Shown piece after piece: positions 46,086 through 58,144 of a stretch of DNA of 64,000 bases. The stretch is taken from the NCBI GenBank assembly GCA_030765065.1, contig CM060990.1, positions 457,024,321 to 457,088,320 of the forward strand. Reading direction: 5' to 3'. The first letter of the stretch is position 1; every line of letters begins with the position of its first letter. The translations under genes were made by a program, and so were the position numbers. This stretch comes from Deroplatys truncata (Eukaryota; Arthropoda; Insecta; Mantodea; Mantidae). Under the pieces are notes generated by a model, which worked only from the letters and a program-made list of their open reading frames with translations, was not told where the DNA came from and searched no databases.

Positions 46086-48514
46086 ATGAATTATCAAAAC
46101 CTTCACTCGAACGCAGACGATAATGTATCTCCAAATTTATTTCTCTGACGAAGAAAAATCAGGAATTTTGCTTCTGTTGCTGGATAAGTTGAATAAACTT
46201 GTAAAAGCAATTGTTGCATTTATTCCTTACGTGATATCAGGGGTTCGGTACAGTGGCGTCCCAAGCAGCAAAAGGATCGTATTATAAGTTAACAGTTAAT
46301 CTGGGATCACACGTTAACTGGAAATATTTTGTTAGTTTGTTTTGCAGCCGAATGCATTTGACCATCGTCTTTTTAAAAAGTCTATAAAGTGCACATATTT
46401 AAATATAAATATAAGGCTCTCAAAGATCGCCAGAGTATTAAAATATTAATCTACCACAGTTCAAAGGAAATTGTTGAAATCCTGCAAGTTAAAAAATGTA
46501 GTAAATGTAGTAAAATATCACAATAATCACTTAAATTAAAAACATCACAGCTCTAGCGCGTTTTATATTGCCTAAGGTTATACTAGTTAATATCCTAGAT
46601 TGTAAAACAGTGCATAATTAAATACGTTGTTAATCCTCCATTCAGGTCATGTTTAACACAATGTTATTTTGTTTGTGTTAGTAAGCATCAGTGGCTGAGA
46701 ATTCGTGTTGTATCTTGACATACTATGTATTTTGGAAGATGACTGGATTCAATTAAGTTCTAAGTGGAGTACCTTCAGCTGTTTCTAAAGCCTTGCATCA
46801 TTAATCAGCAGGATGTAGACGTTTTCCATTCAGTGATCGCTCTTCCAGTATTAAACGCTTGAGGACTCAGCATCCTGCGAGCAAAGGTGAGGAGAAAAGC
46901 AAACAAAACACAAGACATTGAAAACTGAAAAGTCTAAGAAGATGAGAAAATATTACACAATTCACGAGAAGACAGAAGAAGATAGGGCTCTTTATTTATA
47001 ACAAAAAATAAATTCTTTGAGATGTAGTCTTGGGGTATTCTGAGCCATAGAAAATAAAACAAATGGAATCCCTCACAACGACTTATTCATGTTTAACTTA
47101 ATAAAAGTTATTTGATTGGAATGGCTTTGGAGCATAATGGAATTTCTTTTTATCTCCTAATTCTTTGGTTCGCCTATGTTCAACATAATTACACTTTGGT
47201 TGACTAATTAGTGGTTTTAGTAATGGGATATTTTTAATTTGGAAGCGTTGATTATATTAGTAACTGTTTAGCATACATGCAGTCCAATGTCATTCTGAAA
47301 CAACAGTAGCCTAAGGTTAACAACTTACATGAATATTCAAACATTGAGAGAAGTCCTAAAATTCATTCTTAATTTACAGCGCTGGAAAAACAATCCGCAA
47401 TAGTATTATCGAAGCCATATTCCGTGCTGTTTATGATTTCCAGATTTGTGTATGTCAGCAGTACGTTTACGTTACCTTAAAGTATGAATATTTGGGGAAC
47501 ACTTAAACACATGAGACATATCCCGGTTAAACATTCTATTTTAAAAAAACAGAAATTTCATCTAACCATTATCCTCCAAATTAAGAATTATCACAATTAA
47601 GCAATCTTCTGATATTCATACAATTCCTATATATTTGAAAAGAAAGCACAGTTTTACTACTTACTGGTGATAAATGGTGAAATAATGAATCGAAAACATC
47701 CCTTTGTATTCAAGTTCAAAATTATTATGAATAAAAGCTAAACTTGCCACCAACCATTTTAAAGATTTTGCAGAACCACATTGCCTTAGTAGTCTTCTAC
47801 GCTCGTTTTACAGTTAATTCACTGATAGAGATAGATGGAGGAACCGCAATTAATGAAAAAACCGTTTAAGGGCACAGGTTACTATGGGTTTAGATATAAT
47901 TATCTCAAAAGCTTAGTTTCTTTTACACAAGGTTTCTAGTCGGTTTTATAAGCTATTCCTATACAGTGTACTTTGCTGCCAACCCGCGAAACCATTTAAT
48001 AAGTGAAGCACCTATCATGTAGATCCAATATAAGAATCCGCGAAAAGGAAAATGACTTGTCTAAACAATTAGAAAAACTTAGGTAATTAAGCAACATGCC
48101 TATACCCAAAATGGATGCAGCACACTTGTTTGTGTCACACAGTAATTAAACTAGTATTTCAATTCTGGCGTGAATTAGTCTTCATGCTTAGGTTTATCAT
48201 AGATTAACAGCTTGTGTAATTTGATTAACAAAGTAACATTACATAATACAAGTTTACAAGTTAATTTCGATGTGGAAAAAGTTCGCCTAGTATAAAATTA
48301 GATTATAATAATTTAAAAGGCGTTTAAATTCTAAGTATACATCCCACAAGAAGTAAACTACATCCGATTTCTGATCGTCTGTAAGGGCGTTAATAAGATA
48401 TCCGCTGGCGCCTCCTTCACTTTTTGTACGTTGAAAGAAGAAGGGAGTTTATAGCTTGCCTGTTTTAAGAGCATGTGATTCCATGCTTCTTTCTATTTGT
48501 GATTGGTGACAGCT
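46086..48514. other. No gene recognised
   Basis: AT-rich, no ORF of note and no clear repeat. Possibly host intergenic or intronic DNA. Confidence 0.45.
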
Positions 48515-49500
48515 AGCCATGCCGTATACAAGTTAAGTGACCCATGGGCGTATTGTTGGTATGTAGGAAGTAGGGCGCACTAAAGCAAATTGTAAATGCC
48601 GTGCAAAAGAGTAGATTTGTTGTCCAGTACTGGATTACACGATCCTAGGAGCGCGGTGAAGATGGACGCATCCTAAATCGGGTAATCCACAAAAAACAAC
48701 TGCAGAGGTCGATCCTGTGATTATAAATGCAAGCAGAGATGCTCCATTTAAACCGTATACAAGATTGCGCCGCGATTTGAGGCTAACTTGTTCCATTTCT
48801 ACGGTCAAAAATTGCCTCAATGAAACGGGCATCTATCATGAAATGCAGAAAAGTAAATAGACTCGGCTGAACATAATTGCAAATGGGATTTGCACTTGAA
48901 TACTTAGTCAAGCAAGACAGTTTTTGGCAACTCGTCATTTTCTCAGATGAAAAGGTTTTCTTCTCTGATGAGAAAATGTGGCGACCAGACAATACTCGCT
49001 ATGCTCCAGAGCATTTGGTTGCCAAGGAAAGTAGTGGCCGCATAGGTAATGGGATTTTGAGGCTGGATGTCTATTGCAGCACCAGGAGAACTGATCCAAG
49101 TATCACCTCGAATGTTTCCGAGGAATATATACGTATTCGCGAGAATTGTATGCTTCCAAGCGTCCGAGTTATTTATCCAGCCAATGAGATACCCTCTATT
49201 ACCTTAGTATAGCATGAAAAGCAGTGCCCACACATCTAAAATAACCCTTAGTTGACTTTGTACAGATCGGAAATTTCAGCAATTAACTGGCCGGGCAGAA
49301 GTTCTGATTTGAACCCAATCAAGCATGTATGGTTTTAATAACTCTTCAGAAATGAACTGCGGATGCCCTGATAAACGGTGCATTTGAAGTTTGGGAAAAC
49401 ATCAAAAACAGGCCCCATATATGCGAATCCCTTGTTAAGTCTACGAATAAAAGACTAAGTGCAGTACTGGAGAACAAAAGTTGGTGGACGCATTTTTTAA
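48515..49500 (+). pseudogene. Tc1-like transposase, nearly full length, catalytic Glu changed to Lys
   Basis: Begins near ATGCCGTATAC at 48,520, with the same N-terminal region as the 37.9-kb copy. The catalytic domain shows FSDEKVFFSDEKMWRPDN (first Asp) and WPGRSSDLNPIKHVW, where the usual LNPIENxW has lysine in place of the catalytic glutamate (near 49,325). The second Asp, normally in a QDNxPxH block, is replaced by QHEKQCPHI. The tail FEVWENIKNRPHICESLV ... LSAVLENKSWWTHF closes the protein. Several stops and shifts. Catalytically dead on at least two grounds. Terminal inverted repeats were not resolved. Confidence 0.75.
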
Positions 49501-49904
49501 AAACTTTTATAAATATATCAGAAGATGCCATTTCCTTACCTATTTTGAACAAGAGGAAAAACTGCCTTTTTAATTTTCCCCTGAAGTAATAAATTTTATT
49601 TGTATAGAAGAATGATATTTATTTAATGAGTAGTATGAGATAGCTGTTCCCTATTATGAAAGTTCCTCATACTCATTTTAGGAAGTGGTTATTTACAGTC
49701 ACTCAAAAAAGTATTCTTTTTAAACAATTCCAGCACCCAAGTTGAAGGACAAAATTTTTCATTCTTAATATGCAGAAAAAAGTAACATCGTAGCTCACGC
49801 GCTCTGGCACTGTTCCATAGTTTTCATCCTGTTAGGCTTATAGTTCTTGAAAATTTCACGGATCTTTCAACTTTTTGATGTGTGGCGCCCACAAAACTAG
49901 CAGT

Positions 49905-50133
49905 ATGCGTCTGGTAGAGCAATGCGCTTTGGCATAACACTCGTATTTGAAATGGTGGCGATTTTAAATTTTATCTGATGGAGGAAGAATTAATGAAGTA
50001 GTAAAAGCTGAGGTGTTAATGAGGAAGTTCAGAAAAACATTGATAATTGCCTACTTTTTTCTCCATCAGATTAAACCACATTCTCGCGCAACTTCAGGCA
50101 TTATATAAAAACAAGTGCTCTACCAGACGCAAA
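49905..50133. repeat. Two tRNA-like heads in opposite orientation
   Basis: GCGTCTGGTAGAGCA on the plus strand near 49,909 has its exact complement TGCTCTACCAGACGC near 50,119. TCTGATGGAG near 49,974 is mirrored by TCTCCATCAGA near 50,060. GTCTGGTAGAGCA resembles a tRNA box A, and the inner motifs sit at about the box-B distance. The pair may be two SINE heads or a foldback element. Confidence 0.5.
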
Positions 50134-50187
50134 AAAAGCAGTTCTGGAAACACCAAAAGCTTGAAACATCCATGAAATTCACAAAAC

Positions 50188-50400
50188 GTGCTAGCTCAAC
50201 AAAATGAAAAGTCTGCAAAATACGCCAGAACATGCAAACAGCAATATCCACCCCTCCCTTCGGAAATTAAAAATGTTTACCTTCCCTCCATCAATCTGGC
50301 TGCTGCAAGTTTTCAAATTGGAGACGAATACTTTGAGTGCCTTACTTTACAAAACGAGGCAATTGCTCAAAATCTCGTAGACCCAACCAGCCTGGTTTGA
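50188..50400 (+). CDS. Unrecognised 70-codon ORF, possible exon or element fragment
   Basis: The frame runs from an alternative start at 50188 to TGA 50398-50400. The first ATG is near 50,200. The text PPLPSEIKNVYLPSINLAA ... YFECLTLQNEAIAQNLVDP has normal amino-acid composition and is not low-complexity. It gives the impression of the end of a longer multicopy protein, but no family was recognised. A preceding exon would need a splice acceptor upstream, and none was convincing. Confidence 0.3.
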   Translation: MLAQQNEKSAKYARTCKQQYPPLPSEIKNVYLPSINLAAASFQIGDEYFECLTLQNEAIAQNLVDPTSLV

Positions 50401-50944
50401 CACGTGTCTTAGTTGTGTTGAAAGTATGCAGTTATGTTAGGATTTATTAGTTCTGCACATGGACATGTTAATTTATTCAATGACTTATTTGTAAACGTTT
50501 GTAACATGTCATTAGTATAAAAATCAGAAAAGACTATGTTTGCATCAAACAGCTTAATTTCAATTCAGTTTATGTTATTTTTATATCCTAATATTTTTAA
50601 CAGTGTGTGCACTGACCACAGTTTTCTGTCGTAAAGTACTGGATCACGTAATTGTATATTACGACAAACGGTTGAATGTGTTAAATAATGCCTCGAATAA
50701 AACAATCACGTTCCTCATAAAGATGTATCTCTATCGACTTACCTTCAATAATGCAGGGAAAGTTGCTTTCTTGTATCCTTATAACGGTACTTTTTATGAG
50801 AAACACAAAAAAGTGTTATCCCATCAGACTTGGAATACAAGAAGGAATATAAAGAAAGGATAAATATAGGAATCTATTTTAAGGAAATGACGAATAGGGA
50901 AAGAAAGAGTAAAAAAGATAAGCAAACAAGGAAAGTTGAATAGC

Positions 50945-51010
50945 ACGAACCAGAGAACCTGTTATTATGGTGCCGGCGTCCTGACCACTAAGCTAGGAAA
51001 CGCTAATTTA
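50945..51010 (-). repeat. tRNA-derived sequence, minus strand
   Basis: The reverse complement has TAGCTTAGTGGTCAGGACGC (box-A-like, as in tRNA-Asp/Glu-type heads), followed by GGTTCTCTGGTTCGTGC (degraded box B). Likely a SINE or tRNA pseudogene. Confidence 0.4.
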
Positions 51011-52889
51011 TATGCGGACCTATAACTGATGTTTGAGATTTCAAATGCTAAAATTTCGAGAACTGACTCATATTCAAGAGCATTTTCAAACAGGCATTTC
51101 CTCTATACTTGCGATTAACCTCGTGAAAGGTCGACTAAGTCGGTCTCCACCATATTAAAAGGAGACACAAGTTACCTCTCCTTCTCTTTTCCAGTTGAGG
51201 GAGGTGGCCATTCCTCACTTATACCTATCCGTAATTAGCCAATGAGTTGACAAATCTAGGTTAGGTATACTTATTGGTCCGATACACAGTACAAGGCGTG
51301 TAGTATCTACAAGGTGACAGGACCAGCCAATAAAATGAAGTAATGACTCATGAAATACCCTAGAAACGTAAGAAATGCGGTGTGGCCAGGGAGCCGTGTC
51401 GATTTTTTCCTGTCGTTTCTGCGCCAGATAGCTGAGCAGTATTGCAATCATACGAAGTAGCAGCGCAAGTTTGAATACCACATAGTAGTTTTAAGGTACC
51501 CATAACTAAAATTTGCCCAACATTTTCATGAATTAGAAGGAATTAGCTTTTATGTTCAAAAATGCTTTGAACATTTAGCTTCATTAGATACTATGGCTTT
51601 GCTCTAAGAGCCCTTTAAAGCTTCAACACGTGATGGTTTAAATGCCCAAGAGCTCAAGGTCTAATGGCCTCGAGTGGCTTTTACTCGACTTGGTTTTCCT
51701 TCTACTTTTGTATATTAAAGTGATGTAGTTCTGTCACCAACCTTGTTGAAATTTTAAGAAAGCCGGAGAGAATGAAGTTAAAAAACTGGCATATGGCTTT
51801 CGCTACCCTTTAAAATTCATCAAAATATGACCCAATCAATTTGATCACTGAAGACATGTTGTTACAAAATTATATTTAAAGGATTCAATTTTTTTTCTGA
51901 AACGACCAGAAGAGTGATAAAACGTTATATGCCTGTTCTCTGTATTAGTAGTTACATCATATGCTATTATTTTTATTTTTTCGAAATTATGATTTCTGCA
52001 TCGTGTGGAATACCTGACTAATTAGCATAATAAAAGTAAAATACATTTTTTTTCTCCATAAATAGTGAAGCTATCCAGATGAAATTTAAAGCACACTTAT
52101 TGTAGTAGAGCATCATGAAACAAAATTTTTAAAACATTTAGATTAAAACAGCAATTTAGAATATTTCACCTATGGGCAGCCCTAACAGGCTTAATCCCAT
52201 TTGATTATAACATTGAATTGGATATTTGGGCATAAAAATGTGTATGAAGGTTATACCGATTGGGGTTTTTACGTTATGGGAGGAGTAGTAAAACTAATAT
52301 TTGTAGTGCTCTCCTGGATACAGCTGAAACAAACTAATACAAAATAATTATAAGGCATCTTTGACCAAAGGTATGCCATCGTGCTTGCAGATCTACGTCA
52401 ACCTAAATCTTGTAAACGTGTTATAATATTCGTAGATGTAGAAGCAGTGATCCCTTACGTCCCTGTTTTTTCGCCGTTTTGTTGGTTTGTTCCGGGTTTC
52501 CGGATCATTTTCCAGGATTTTGAACCTATTGAAATATTTTTTTCTAATAAACCTAGTTATATTGTATCTATAAGAACAGCTTGACTTAACTGTAAGTGCA
52601 CACCTTGAAGTGGTGTCAGATTGCTGCTCGACATAATTAGATAAATATACAGTAAGGGAAATATTCATCAACTTGAAGACTGATAGCACTACAATGACAA
52701 AAGTGACTTATAGTACAATAATTCTGTCCGGAAGTTCCGTTTAAGGTTCTTGTATATGCAAAACGAACACATGGTACGAAGTTAAACAGGAATAAGTTTA
52801 ATTCTGATTTGTAATTGTGAAATATGTTGTTTTATTGTTAAAATTCCGAAGCAGAAATGTGTTTTTAGTGATTCCCTGGATGAACAATA
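51011..52889. other. No gene recognised
   Basis: AT-rich. ORFs at 51215-51481 (minus) and 52381-52689 show no known motif. Confidence 0.4.
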
Positions 52890-54565
52890 ACCATTTTAAA
52901 GGAAGCCAGCAATCATGGCAGTGGCTTGAAAGTTGAATGCAGTTTATGTCGCGCATTGTTTAGCATCTACCTAGAGGGAAATCGATATAGCGGACCATGT
53001 AAGTACATAGAAGCATAAAACCGTTGTGAATGCAAGAAGTTCTAGTCAATGAAGTTCAAGATTTAAAAACCAAGGAGTGTGTGAGAAAGAAACAGAACTT
53101 GCTGCACAAGAAACAACAATAGTATTTCACGCAGTAAAACATAACCATAGTTTTCAGTCAAAGGACTGTAACATCAGCAATCATGAAATCATTTGTAAAA
53201 ATGAAATTTAATTGTGAACATTCAAAATACAGGGCCATTATTGTGAACATCTTGGCTCCTTTTACAGTGAACAAAATTCTTGATGGTTTGAAGAGAGCAA
53301 AGTATTTTTGTTTAGGAACAGATTAATCGAATCATAATGATACAAAAGTTGTGCTGATTATAGTGCGATACTTTACTCCTGAGAACAGTATTGAAACTGA
53401 AATACTGCAGTTTCTTAACCTACATGGAGAAACCTCTGATATTCTTGCTGGCCACATTTTCCAAAATATCGAAAAACAGGAAATTGCTCATAAGGTAATA
53501 GGTTTGCCAGCAGACAGTACAAATACTAAATTTGGTGGGTTACGAAGCAAAGGAAAGAATAATGTCGTTATAAGGCTGCGAGAAAGCTAGATAGAAGCAT
53601 AGTGGTATCGTTGGTTGTGCAGCTCACATATTCACAGTGGAGTTCAAACAACTGTAGATGTATTGGCAGTGGAACTTTAAATGATTCTAGGGAAAGTTTA
53701 TTAGTATTTCCACCGGTTTACTGTGAGAGTGGAAAGCCTCAAGTCTATCTGTCAGTTTGTAGAAACTGATTATATAGCTATTTTAGTGTTAAACAAAACA
53801 CGATGTCTGTGTCTTGAACATGAACTAAATAGCTTCACTGAAGACTATGATGGACTGAAATCATATTTTTTATCACAAGAGAGGTGTCCAAGAATACTAC
53901 ATGACTTTTTTCACCAACAAGCAATCTTTCCGCTTCTTGCTGTTTCTAAAATCTCGAATAACGCCGTTTTAACAATCTATTGAAAGTAAAGAACTTGAAG
54001 AGGCAACGGGTATCGACGTGAAAAACGAAATCGATCTTATAATTTGCAATGAAAGTTTGATTACCAAGGACAGGTTTAGATGTCATGTATCTGATTTTTA
54101 TAGTACAGAAATTGAGTACATTAAGGGATGAACCATAAATTCTTCACAGTATTCAAAACAATGTAATGGGTTTCTCTAGCAGCAGCTATCAGTTGAGAGG
54201 AAATAACAGAAGTACTAAAGGAATGTAAATAATTTTGCCAAATATGAATCTCAGTGAATAAAATCTCTTTAGTTAACATATTTATGTTAAACGGTATGTG
54301 TTAGAAAAGAAAATTGTTGAATTGAGTGCCACAAATTGTAAGATTGTGGGTAGATGGAGAAACATTTTCACACATTTCAAGAAAGAGAAAATATCTTACT
54401 GTGAAATAGAGAAAATTGTCAGCTTCTGCCTCATATTTCCTGGATCCAACGCCTCCATAGAAACGGTATTCTCATTGACGAATTTGCTTTGGACTGATGA
54501 AAGCAACCGGCTCCATTTCGACACAGTGAAGTCTCTTCTGATAAGAAAATCATATTTCTAGGAGA
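52890..54565 (+). pseudogene. hAT-type transposase relic
   Basis: An N-terminal zinc-finger-like start (ECSLCRALFSI near 52,938) is followed by catalytic-core-like segments: VRYFTPENSIETEILQFLN (53,360), VIGLPADSTNTKFGG (53,500) and VRVESLKSICQFVETDYIAI (53,725). The C-terminal dimerisation block is FPGSNASIETVFSLTNLLWTDESNRL near 54,440, a hallmark of hAT transposases; this spacing with a WTDExxRL ending is common in insect copies. hAT enzymes move DNA by cut-and-paste with 8-bp duplications. At least five frame breaks and stops. Terminal inverted repeats not found. Order and completeness suggest a full-length element that has simply decayed. Confidence 0.75.
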
Positions 54566-56494
54566 CATCTTGATCCTGCTTCTATGAAATGGTACCGAAG
54601 GGCAAAAAGCTCTTGGAAAAGATCCGGTCATCCGGAAAATATGACAGTGATCTTTCCAGTCCCATTCATCAACTACCCGCTAACCACCAGGAGGGGGAAG
54701 CAATGAAGAGAACAGCAAAAATGAGGTATGGAGTTTAATAATGTTTAAGTAATGTTAGCAAGCTAATACTTGCATAGCCAAACTACTAAGGTCATTAACT
54801 TCACATTTGTGGGCATACATGTGATATAATTTCACTTTTGAGCATATTATCTTAATTTTCCATTTTCGTACAATTTTACCACCCCCAGCATATTTGTTTG
54901 TAACAATGGACGATAGTCTCACGTTAGGCGGGTTGCATACATACAGAGGCCTAGGGTGCTTTGCCTGGAATGTTTGGGCAAGAAAAAAATTATTTGTTGA
55001 TAAGTGTGTGATGACTGAAGGGATAAATTCTATGTAAAAATGAGTCTCTTATGTCTGATACTCAAAGTATTAACCTGGTGCGTCAAAAATAGATACCATA
55101 TGTCACAAACGTGTACAGTTTGTTGTATGTGGACATATTTTCAGTTACCATAAATGTTAGTTATCTTTCGTATTTGCTGAAGCTTCCACGACTGCTGTTT
55201 TGAATTTCTCCAACTGTGGTTGTAATATCTATCTAACGCCTATTACGTGAAATTATACGTAATATGAGTATGTAAAATGTTTGTAACTCTTCCCGTCCGC
55301 GATCTTGTGAACCTTTGTCTAAGGTTTTACATAGACTGCCTTTGCTGGCGTTCCCTTCCGTTCACTACAATGCGTTTCGCCCTCTCCATGTTTTGCCATG
55401 CTAAATACAGAATAAACAAATATAAAATGTTGCCCCAGTGTCCATAAATAGTACAAAAGCAATATAGTTACTACCTATTTACTCTTTTGGTAATAATGGA
55501 ACAAAGACTTCAAAGTTATTGTTCTATTTATGAAGCATTATAACTGAGGTGTGCTTATCCGAGTAGATATTAAGATTCAGCATTTATGATTCTTTATTAC
55601 AAATGAGAAAACATTTGCAGCATTTTTTATGGTAGCAGATCCATGTTTAATAATGAATGCATTTGAACATATAACAAATCATTAAGTGTGACTCTTTAGA
55701 GTAATTAATTCAATTCGCATGAAAATTTTAAACAAGTGTATTATCAGTATTATTCATATACAAATTCTAAAAGGTAAATTAATAACTGTTCAGTCCCCAA
55801 CATTTTGGAGATTATAATAATGTTTGTTTTGATTGTAAAATAACAAATTACATTTTTATTAAAGCTCAAAGTAATAATTGTTAATTTTCTTTATACTGTC
55901 CTTTTGCTTAACGTTTTATGCAGTTCTTAATGTATCCCCGGGTTAGCTTCACTTGTATTACTACATAGTTTATGGTGCTCGTAATATATCCGTTATTTAT
56001 AATTAAACGTGCATCCACATCACCTTTCTTTGTGTGACACTATGAAATATGTATAAGATGGAATTTAGCAACATTATGGAAACCAATTGCCTGTCTCGAT
56101 ATACAGAAAACTAGATCTTTGATAGTTGAGATGCATATTTTACACCCATTCATTCTTGGATATACCTGTCATTTAAGTTGGGTACAGTATTTGTTTAAAT
56201 AAAACATATTTAATATTTTAAGATACAGTTATTTAACGGAAACATAAGTGACTGATGGTAAAATGTATCATGGTAACTTTAATATAAGCATTTATGAACA
56301 AAATCAGGGTGATGGTATTCAGACTTCCCCAATGAAGCAATAATTACACTGTGCAACAAGTTTGAACCTTTTTTCTGTCCTTTAGATGGAACTATATGAT
56401 TTTAACTAATTGAGATGCGCTGAATTCATTTCTGAAATACATTTTCTATCACCAACCCATTTTTAATGACACTTTTTAATTGTACAAGTTAGTT
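54566..56494. other. No gene recognised
   Basis: AT-rich with only short frames. The first 150 bp may still belong to the hAT relic's tail. Confidence 0.45.
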
Positions 56495-58144
56495 ATAATG
56501 ACAAACATAGCAATTGCAAAGAACACCAAATTAAAATGTCATTGCTATTTCTAATGATTGACCAGCAATATTCACAAAGCATATCTGCATTCCATCTTCC
56601 ACTGAATCGTTTTTCAAAGGCTGATATTTCTTGGTGAAACGTCTCGTCGTGTTCATCGCTAACAGCACCAAGGTTTTTTGGAAAGAAGTCCAGATGACAG
56701 TCTGAAAAATGTAGTTTCAACGACATATTGCATCCCATAACATGAAAGTAGTGTAATAATTCACTTACAATTACTTCATAGCCTACTGATTTTTTATTTC
56801 CAAAGAAGTTCATGCATAGTGATTTAAATGCAAACCAAGCTATTTTCACCGCTTCCAACAGTTTATTTTCAAAATCTTCATCCTGAAGGAGTGCTCTTAT
56901 TTGTGGACCAATAAACACTCCTTCCTTGCATCACTTAGATTTGGGAATTTATTTTTGAGATGCATGACAGCTTGTCCTTCTCTGTCTAGTGCCTTCACAA
57001 ATACTTTCATCAGTCCAAGCTTGATGTGTAAATGTGATAGGAAGACATCTTGAGGGTTCACAAGTGTTTTATGGGAAACACTTTTGACTCCAGGAATGCA
57101 GGCCTTGTCTTGCAGGCAATTCTTTACGAATGTAGTGGTTTGTTTTGTCGCGGCTATCCCAATTGCACAAAAAACAACAGTATTTTGTATATCCTCGTTG
57201 CATACCCATTAAGGGTCCAATAACTTTAAAGTCTCCACATATAGCCATTTGTATGAAGTATATTCAATGTGCCTTAGTATTGTATTCATAACCTCAAAAA
57301 TTTCCTTCGTATGAATGGCAATGCGATAGGAACAGTTGGAAAAAATTGCCAGTATGTATAAGTACTGCTTTTAGACTTAGTTTTGAGGAAGCAATAAGGA
57401 AGCGCCAGTCTTCTGGATAATGTTCATGTCCCAAAACCTGAAATAAGTCATTCACACCGTTGCAAAAAATTATCCCTTCATCCTGAGAAAAATGTTCAAT
57501 CACATGAGTTTGTCGTTTTCTAAATGAAGTTATTTGGATATCTAAATGATTCCGTTCTTACAGTCTAGAGCCCAACAATTCTGCTTGACGTTTGGAAAGG
57601 TTTAAGTCCCTCACAAGATCATTGAGGTCGTTTTGTGAGAACACCTGGTGATTACAGGATAAAGATGATGTAGATGGTTGAAACTCTGGAACTCGAGTAG
57701 GACTACTACAGCCTGAGACCTTCTTCTGAAACAGTGTACTGCTGTGGAAGTTTGGGTACAGGAAGATGTTCATTGTGAGGAACTGGTAGGATGGCTGAAG
57801 GTAAATTAGGGTACTGGATATGCCCTGTGGATTTTGAAGTATATCCTTTTATATCTACCAAACAGAAGTAACAACCCCTACATTGTCCTGAGATTCTCGC
57901 CAAACCATAGGTGCACCAAATTTCATTACATTACGTTTACCTTGTAGCCAATTTCCCATATTTCTAGAGCAAGTATTGCAGGGTATGTGAGGTGCAAATG
58001 ACTTATCTTGTTCTCCTACAAGCATACAAAATACAGTTCATATGCCTTTCGAACTAGTGGTGTAATCTTGCACTTTTGGCTCTTGAAGGTTAGTTCACAT
58101 ACGCAACAAAAAGAATTAGGAAGAATTTTACACTGACGTGGCAT
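56495..58144 (-). pseudogene. Multicopy arthropod protein of unknown function, full-length intronless pseudogene
   Basis: ATG 58144 opens MPRQCKILPNSFCCVCELTF. Zinc-binding-like pairs follow: CNTCSRNMGNW (near 57,975), then GAPMVWRESQDNVG and GCYFCLVDIKG. Later come VQYPN-like IQYPNLPSAILPVPH (57,830), LVRDLNLSKRQAELLGSRL (57,580), SKLSLKAVLIHTGN (57,380), HLHIKLGLMKVFVKALDREG (57,030), VFIGPQIRALLQDEDFENKL (56,910) and LHFSDCHLDFFPKNLGAVSD (56,700), ending FHQEISAFEKRFSGRW. I recognise this order from a family of uncharacterised proteins present in many copies in arthropod genomes; its function is unknown to me. The multicopy habit and lack of introns suggest a mobile-element or retrocopy origin. 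Four or more frame breaks; not expressed as one protein. Confidence 0.7.
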
